From positions 1,742,001 through 1,806,000 of the forward strand of contig NZ_CAUQDV010000001.1 of the NCBI RefSeq assembly GCF_963517015.1: 64,000 nucleotides of DNA. The letters are read 5' to 3'. This DNA is from an uncultured Devosia sp. Lineage in GTDB: Bacteria; Pseudomonadota; Alphaproteobacteria; Rhizobiales; Devosiaceae. Position 1 is the stretch's first letter, and each line of letters starts with the position of its first letter. Under the pieces are notes generated by a model, which was given only the letters and a program-made list of their open reading frames with translations, did no database searches and was not told the origin of the DNA. Below, one piece after another: positions 60,174-64,000 of this stretch. A program made the translations under genes and the position numbers.

Positions 60174-61367
60174 ATGCCACCGGCACTTTCGCGCTTGGAC
60201 ACACCCGAGCTGCGGGCTTCCATCTATCAATTCATGGTCTATGTCCCCGGCGGCGTGGCCTCGGTATTTCTGGGCATCTGGCTGAGCGAACATGGTTTGC
60301 CGGCCGACCAGATCGGCATGATCAATGCGCTGCCGACCTTTTGCCTGCTGCTGCTCAACCTGATCGTGGGGCGCATTGCCGACAAGGCGGACGACTGGCG
60401 GACGGCGCTGATCGCTCTCTCCATCGCCTCGGCCCTGGCGCCGCTGCCGCTGTATTTCGTCTCCGAATTCTGGGGCATCCTCCTGGTCTGGGCGCTGTGT
60501 GCGACCAGCAATGGGCTGATTGCGCCAGTGATCGACGCGGCGACGGTGCGCATGACGCGGCGCAATGGCACGGACTTTGGCGCGGTGCGCGCCTGGGCGA
60601 CGGTGGGCTATGTGTTTGCTGCAGCAGGACTTGGGCTGCTGCTCAATGTGCTGGGCTCGGGCGCCTTCATCACGCTCTATGTCGCGACGGTCGTGGTGCG
60701 CGCCTTCATCGCCTATATCCTGCCGCGGTTCCGGGCGCCCAGCGCCAAGCCGACGCTGGCCAATGTGCCGGGCAGCACCGCGCCGGCCAGCCGGCTCAAG
60801 GATTCGCTGAAGCTCTGGTTCGTGCTGCCGCTGGTGGCCTTTGCGCTGGTCAATTCGAGCAACGCAGTGCTGGGTGGCTTCGCGGCCCTGCTGTGGCACG
60901 AGAACGGAATTCCTGGCTACTACCTGGGACCGCTGCTGGGCATTGCCGCTGTGGGCGAGGCAGCGCTGATGTTTGCCTGGCGACGTTTTGGCGGACGCGT
61001 CACCGCGCGCAACATGATCCTGGTCTGTGCGGTGGCGGGGCTGGTGCGCTTCACCATCATGGCCTTCAATCCGCCGGTGGAAGTGTTGTTCTTCACCCAG
61101 CTGCTGCATGCCTTCAGCTTCGGCATGGGCTATTTCGGCGTCGTCCACTTCATCGCCAACTGGACCAACGAGGCCAATGCTGCCGAGGCCCAGGGCTTTG
61201 CCAATATGCTCAACATGGGCTGCTCCATGCTGGCGCTGATAGTCTTTGGCGTGCTGGTGGAGCATTTCGGCACGCATGCGTTTTTCATGTCGACGGTGAC
61301 CACATCGCTGGCTATCGGCTGCGTGCTGCTGTCGCTGAAGCTGCGACCGCCCAAGGATGCGTCGTGA
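60174..61367 (+). CDS. MFS transporter, PPP/LacY-like (MFS_1_like)
   Basis: 397 aa, 12 predicted helices. The start lacks the usual cytosolic tail and reads YQFMVYVPGGVASVFLGIWLSEHGLPADQIGMINALP, as in the 3-phenylpropionate-transporter-like group (PF12832). The loop 2-3 motif is IVGRIADKADDWR; helix 4-5 has APVIDAATVRM and FGAVRAWATVGYV, both conserved in that group. Substrate unknown. It follows agt by 133 bp and is 15 bp ahead of the NlpC/P60-type gene. Confidence 0.88.
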   Translation: MPPALSRLDTPELRASIYQFMVYVPGGVASVFLGIWLSEHGLPADQIGMINALPTFCLLLLNLIVGRIADKADDWRTALIALSIASALAPLPLYFVSEFWGILLVWALCATSNGLIAPVIDAATVRMTRRNGTDFGAVRAWATVGYVFAAAGLGLLLNVLGSGAFITLYVATVVVRAFIAYILPRFRAPSAKPTLANVPGSTAPASRLKDSLKLWFVLPLVAFALVNSSNAVLGGFAALLWHENGIPGYYLGPLLGIAAVGEAALMFAWRRFGGRVTARNMILVCAVAGLVRFTIMAFNPPVEVLFFTQLLHAFSFGMGYFGVVHFIANWTNEANAAEAQGFANMLNMGCSMLALIVFGVLVEHFGTHAFFMSTVTTSLAIGCVLLSLKLRPPKDAS

Positions 61368-61382
61368 TGGTCAGGCGCCGGC

Positions 61383-61790
61383 ATGGATGACTTGCTGGCA
61401 GTGCTGCCGCGTGCCTTTCGCGACGTGCGCTATGACGCGACGCGCATTCCGGATGGCGACCACGATCTGAGCCGTGGCGCCAATTGCCAGCGTTTTGCCT
61501 ATGCGGTGCTGGCGCAGTTCGGTATCGCGCTGCCGCCGTTCCGGTCGAGCGAACTCTGGGCTGACAGTGCCTATAGCCGGGTGGTCAGTGCGCTACAGCC
61601 GCTTGATCTGATGCTGTTCGGGCGGCGTCGCGAATCCCATGGCGCCCATGTCGGGGTCTATGCTGGGGCAGGGCAGGTGCTGCACCTGTCGGCACTGGTT
61701 GGCCATCCGGCGAGCTGGTTTCTCTCGGAATTTCCCCTGCATGAGCAATATGTCTGCTGCATCGGGGCGAAACGGGTGCTGCCGGGGTAG
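61383..61790 (+). CDS. NlpC/P60-like cysteine hydrolase-fold protein
   Basis: 135 aa, no signal peptide or extra domain. The papain-like core is compact: catalytic Cys in SRGANCQRFAYAVLAQFGI (near residue 37), LQPLDLMLFGRR, His in SHGAHVGVYAGAGQVLHLS (near 87), and a second His five residues past the strand. It resembles stand-alone C40-type peptidase domains, often acting on cell-wall peptides. Without export signal the target is unclear. Probably co-transcribed with the MFS gene. Confidence 0.78.
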   Translation: MDDLLAVLPRAFRDVRYDATRIPDGDHDLSRGANCQRFAYAVLAQFGIALPPFRSSELWADSAYSRVVSALQPLDLMLFGRRRESHGAHVGVYAGAGQVLHLSALVGHPASWFLSEFPLHEQYVCCIGAKRVLPG

Positions 61791-61834
61791 GGAAACCCAC
61801 TCCGTGCCTCATCAACCTTCATGCGAAGCAAGAA

Positions 61835-61951
61835 TACCCCCACCTAACCTCCCCCTGAAAAGGGGGAGGGACGGCGCTGTGATTGCGGCTGGATCGTGCC
61901 ACGGAGTGGAGGGTATCCCTCCCCCTATCAGGGGGAGGTTAGGTGGGGGTA
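61835..61951. repeat. C-rich inverted repeat, copy 2
   Basis: Arms identical in design to 33492-33607 (tacccccacctaacctcccc ... ggggaggttaggtgggggta), with a different 45-bp core. Here the left inner hairpin reads CCCCCTGAAAAGGGGG. Located between convergent genes. Confidence 0.9.
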
Positions 61952-61989
61952 CCCAACAGGGGCTCTCCTTCGCCATTTCCCCCCAAAAC

Positions 61990-62019
61990 AAAACGGCCCC
62001 GGTTTCCCGGGGCCGTTTT
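61990..62019. terminator. Bidirectional intrinsic terminator
   Basis: AAAACGGCCCCGG-TTTC-CCGGGGCCGTTTT, a perfect 13-bp stem with A/T runs on both sides. It serves the minus-strand coiled-coil gene ending at 62034. Confidence 0.93.
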
Positions 62020-62033
62020 CATTTCAGTTCCGA

Positions 62034-64000
62034 TCAGTTCAACCGGCCGCTGGCGTGGGCGAGGGTGGTGTAGACCTTGCCGCGGTCGCTCAGCAGGTAT
62101 TCGCGGGTTTCGGCTGCCGGGTTGGCGCCGGCGGCGGCGCGCTTCAGGAGCTGTTCGAATTCGCCCATATAGGCCTGGGCGGTGCGGGCGAAGTCGGGCT
62201 CGCGCTGCAGCTTCTTGCGGACGTCGTCATAGGTGCCCTGGCCGCTCAGCGTGTAGATGCGGCGCGAGAAGACGTTGGATTCGCCGGCCTGATAGCGGCC
62301 CCAGGCATCGGCCAAGGCGCGATCGTCGATCGAACGGGCGATTTCTTCGGTAAGGCCGGAGAGGCCAGCCTGCTGCGGCTGGGCGCCTTGCTGCTGGGCC
62401 GTGGCATTGCGCAGCACGTCGCGCAGCCAGCCGCCATTGGCGCCCTGGGCGGGCTCAGTTTCGGGGACGGGTGCGGGTTCCGGCTGGCGAGCTGGCTCCG
62501 GCTGGCGAACGGGCGCGGCCTGACGGACAGGCTCGGGCGGGCGTTCCATGGTGCGGATCGGATCGACCAGGGTTTGGCGGGCCGGTTCGCGATAGGTTTC
62601 ACGGGCGGGTTCGGCCTGACGCGGTTGCTCGATACGGGCTTCCGGCTGACGGCTTTCGATTCTTGGGGCAGGGCGGGCCGGCGGGCGACGATCGTTGAGA
62701 TCGTTGGTGGCCGGCTGGCTGCGCACGATGGCATTGAGTTCGCTGAGGGCTTCGATCTGCTCGGCCACGACGCGACGCATGGCGGCGGCGCTGGCACGGG
62801 TTTCCTCGGGCAGCTCGTTGACGCCACGGGCCAGTTCGGCGCGGGTGGCTTCGAGTTCTGTGCCCACTTCACGGGCCGTCTCGCGCATGGCGCGGGCGGT
62901 GTCGTTGAAGCGCTGGGTTGCTTCCTCGATTGCGCGCTGCATTTCGGCGGCCATGAGCTGCTGGGCCTGCTGCAGGGCTGCGGCGGCACGGCGGCTTTCG
63001 GCATCGGCGGCGGTGCGGAAGTCGCCCATCTTCTCGCCGACTTCGCCGGTGGCCTCTTCCATGGCGCGGCGGAAGGTGCCGGCATTGGAGGAGATTGCGT
63101 TGCGCACCGAAGAGGTGCTGTCGTTGATCGAATCCGCCAGCGTGCTGGTGGTCGAGGTGAGCACGTCGGTGACGCTGCCGGCGGTCGAGGCGAGGATGTC
63201 GCTGACGCGGTTGGCGTTGTCTTCCAGAGCCGAATTGACCTGGTTGACCTGATCGCCAAGGGCGAGGCGGGCCGAAGAGGCGGTCTGGCTGAGGGCGGCG
63301 GCAGCCGCATCGGCAGCACGCTGGACGGCATTGTCGACCTGGTCGGCATTGCCCTGGATGGCGCTGGTGACGGTGGCGGTCGAGGCCTCGATGGTCTCGA
63401 CGATCGAGCCGGTGGTGGCCGTCAATGCCTCGTCCATGGCGCGGCGAGCGCCGATCAGGCGGCGTTCGGTATCGTTGACGGTATCGGCGATCGACTGGGC
63501 AAACATCCGCATGCGACCGTCGATGTCATCGGCGCGGCTGGCAAAGCTCTGGGCCAGGGCATCCATAGCGCCGCGGCGATCTTCCAGCGTCTGCATGGCA
63601 TCGTCGCTGGTGATGGTGAGCGCGTTGGTGGCCTGGGACATGTTGGCCGCTTCGGCGTCGAGCTTGCCGAGAACGGTCGAGAATTCGTCGACCATGCCGC
63701 GGATGGTGGACTGCAGGGCCTGGACGTGCTGGCTGACCATGGTGCCGGCCTGTTCGGTCTGGCCGATGGCGTCGCGCACCGTGGTCGAATAGTTGGCGGT
63801 CTGCTGGGCGACGCTGGTTTCCAGGTTCGCCAGATTTGCCGTCGAGGCATCGAGCACGCGCTGCAGCAGCAGGTTGCTGTCATTGAGCTTGCCGAGCGCC
63901 GAGGTGACGTCGGTGAGGATGCGCGAGGTGGAGACGGCCATGATGGCCTCGGCCTCGCGGGCATTGTCGCCCAGGGCGTCGCGCAGCAGGTTGCCGTGGC
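62034..64000 (-). CDS. Very long coiled-coil protein, C-terminal part only (start beyond window)
   Basis: The frame is open to the right edge: before the internal Met at 63941 it continues upstream as NLLRDALGDNAREAEAI, so the N-terminus is missing. The 655 visible residues are a Ala/Ser/Thr/Gln-rich amphipathic helix repeat (apolipoprotein/kinesin-like, e.g. AIQGNADQVDNAVQRAADAA) up to about 62750. A Pro/Arg/Glu-rich disordered linker with PARxxPEPARQ repeats follows, and then a compact C-terminal domain (RSIDDRALADAWGRYQAGE, FSRRIYTLSGQGTYDDV, YLLSDRGKVYTTLAHASGRL). Hyphomicrobiales carry giant proteins with this tail; role unknown, probably envelope or cell-shape related. Confidence 0.85.
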   Translation of the reverse strand, partial: HGNLLRDALGDNAREAEAIMAVSTSRILTDVTSALGKLNDSNLLLQRVLDASTANLANLETSVAQQTANYSTTVRDAIGQTEQAGTMVSQHVQALQSTIRGMVDEFSTVLGKLDAEAANMSQATNALTITSDDAMQTLEDRRGAMDALAQSFASRADDIDGRMRMFAQSIADTVNDTERRLIGARRAMDEALTATTGSIVETIEASTATVTSAIQGNADQVDNAVQRAADAAAAALSQTASSARLALGDQVNQVNSALEDNANRVSDILASTAGSVTDVLTSTTSTLADSINDSTSSVRNAISSNAGTFRRAMEEATGEVGEKMGDFRTAADAESRRAAAALQQAQQLMAAEMQRAIEEATQRFNDTARAMRETAREVGTELEATRAELARGVNELPEETRASAAAMRRVVAEQIEALSELNAIVRSQPATNDLNDRRPPARPAPRIESRQPEARIEQPRQAEPARETYREPARQTLVDPIRTMERPPEPVRQAAPVRQPEPARQPEPAPVPETEPAQGANGGWLRDVLRNATAQQQGAQPQQAGLSGLTEEIARSIDDRALADAWGRYQAGESNVFSRRIYTLSGQGTYDDVRKKLQREPDFARTAQAYMGEFEQLLKRAAAGANPAAETREYLLSDRGKVYTTLAHASGRLN

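Overview
The window is high-GC (roughly 60-65% by eye), gene-dense alphaproteobacterial chromosome. A permuted two-piece (alpha-type) tmRNA gene, an alpha-type SspB, YbjQ, DUF423 and RHH proteins, and the order thyA-folA-hflK-hflC...serB-miaA...ilvI-ilvH...ilvC...leuA all point to Hyphomicrobiales. A Devosia-like genus is my best guess, made from memory and not from a search. There is no prophage, insertion sequence, CRISPR array or rRNA. There is one tRNA (Lys-CTT) and one tmRNA.

Layout. 1-3.5 kb: YbjQ-family fragment, an unrecognised protein and UvrD. 3.6-9.7 kb: a secreted phytase-like protein behind a three-repeat PHO box, then a large AsmA protein. 9.7-10.9 kb: RHH protein, sspB and ssrA on the minus strand, so the ClpXP adaptor lies beside the tag RNA it serves. 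10.9-13.7 kb: two secreted alpha/beta hydrolases, a YdeI-like protein and RidA. 13.9-20.7 kb: thyA, DUF4424, folA, hflKC, serB and miaA. 20.7-26.9 kb: MATE pump, DUF423, lipoprotein, cold-shock protein, receiver plus LuxR-type regulator, NUDIX and PiT transporter. 27-31.4 kb: an Ile/Leu/Val attenuator leader, ilvI, ilvH, pdxJ and an FMN reductase. 31.5-38.3 kb: kup, an exported protein, an old yellow enzyme, a membrane protein, and a periplasmic molybdopterin-fold protein overlapping a histidine kinase. 38.6-45.9 kb: a berberine-bridge-like oxidase, a TetR regulator with a likely operator, ilvC, a toxin/immunity remnant, UPF0303, PhzF, a Leu-rich small ORF and leuA. 46-54.5 kb: EEP protein, hisC, MscS, tRNA-Lys, a Cys-rich small protein divergent from terC with two Irr-box-like sites between them, and a FemAB-like/flippase/GNAT surface cluster. 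54.6-64 kb: acs, a GH3 enzyme, a PlcP-like phospholipase and an Agt-like glycosyltransferase with a PHO-like box, an MFS protein, an NlpC/P60-type protein, and the C-terminal part of a very long coiled-coil protein running off the edge.

Two themes link distant genes. The first is phosphorus economy: the PHO-box phytase-like protein, the PiT transporter, and the PlcP/Agt pair expected to replace phospholipids with glycolipids. The second is branched-chain amino acid synthesis: ilvI, ilvH, ilvC and leuA, with leader ORFs before ilvI (convincing) and leuA (tentative).

Three families of intergenic palindromic repeats punctuate the gene ends. Most other ORFs longer than 60 codons are antisense or frame shadows of these genes and are left out.
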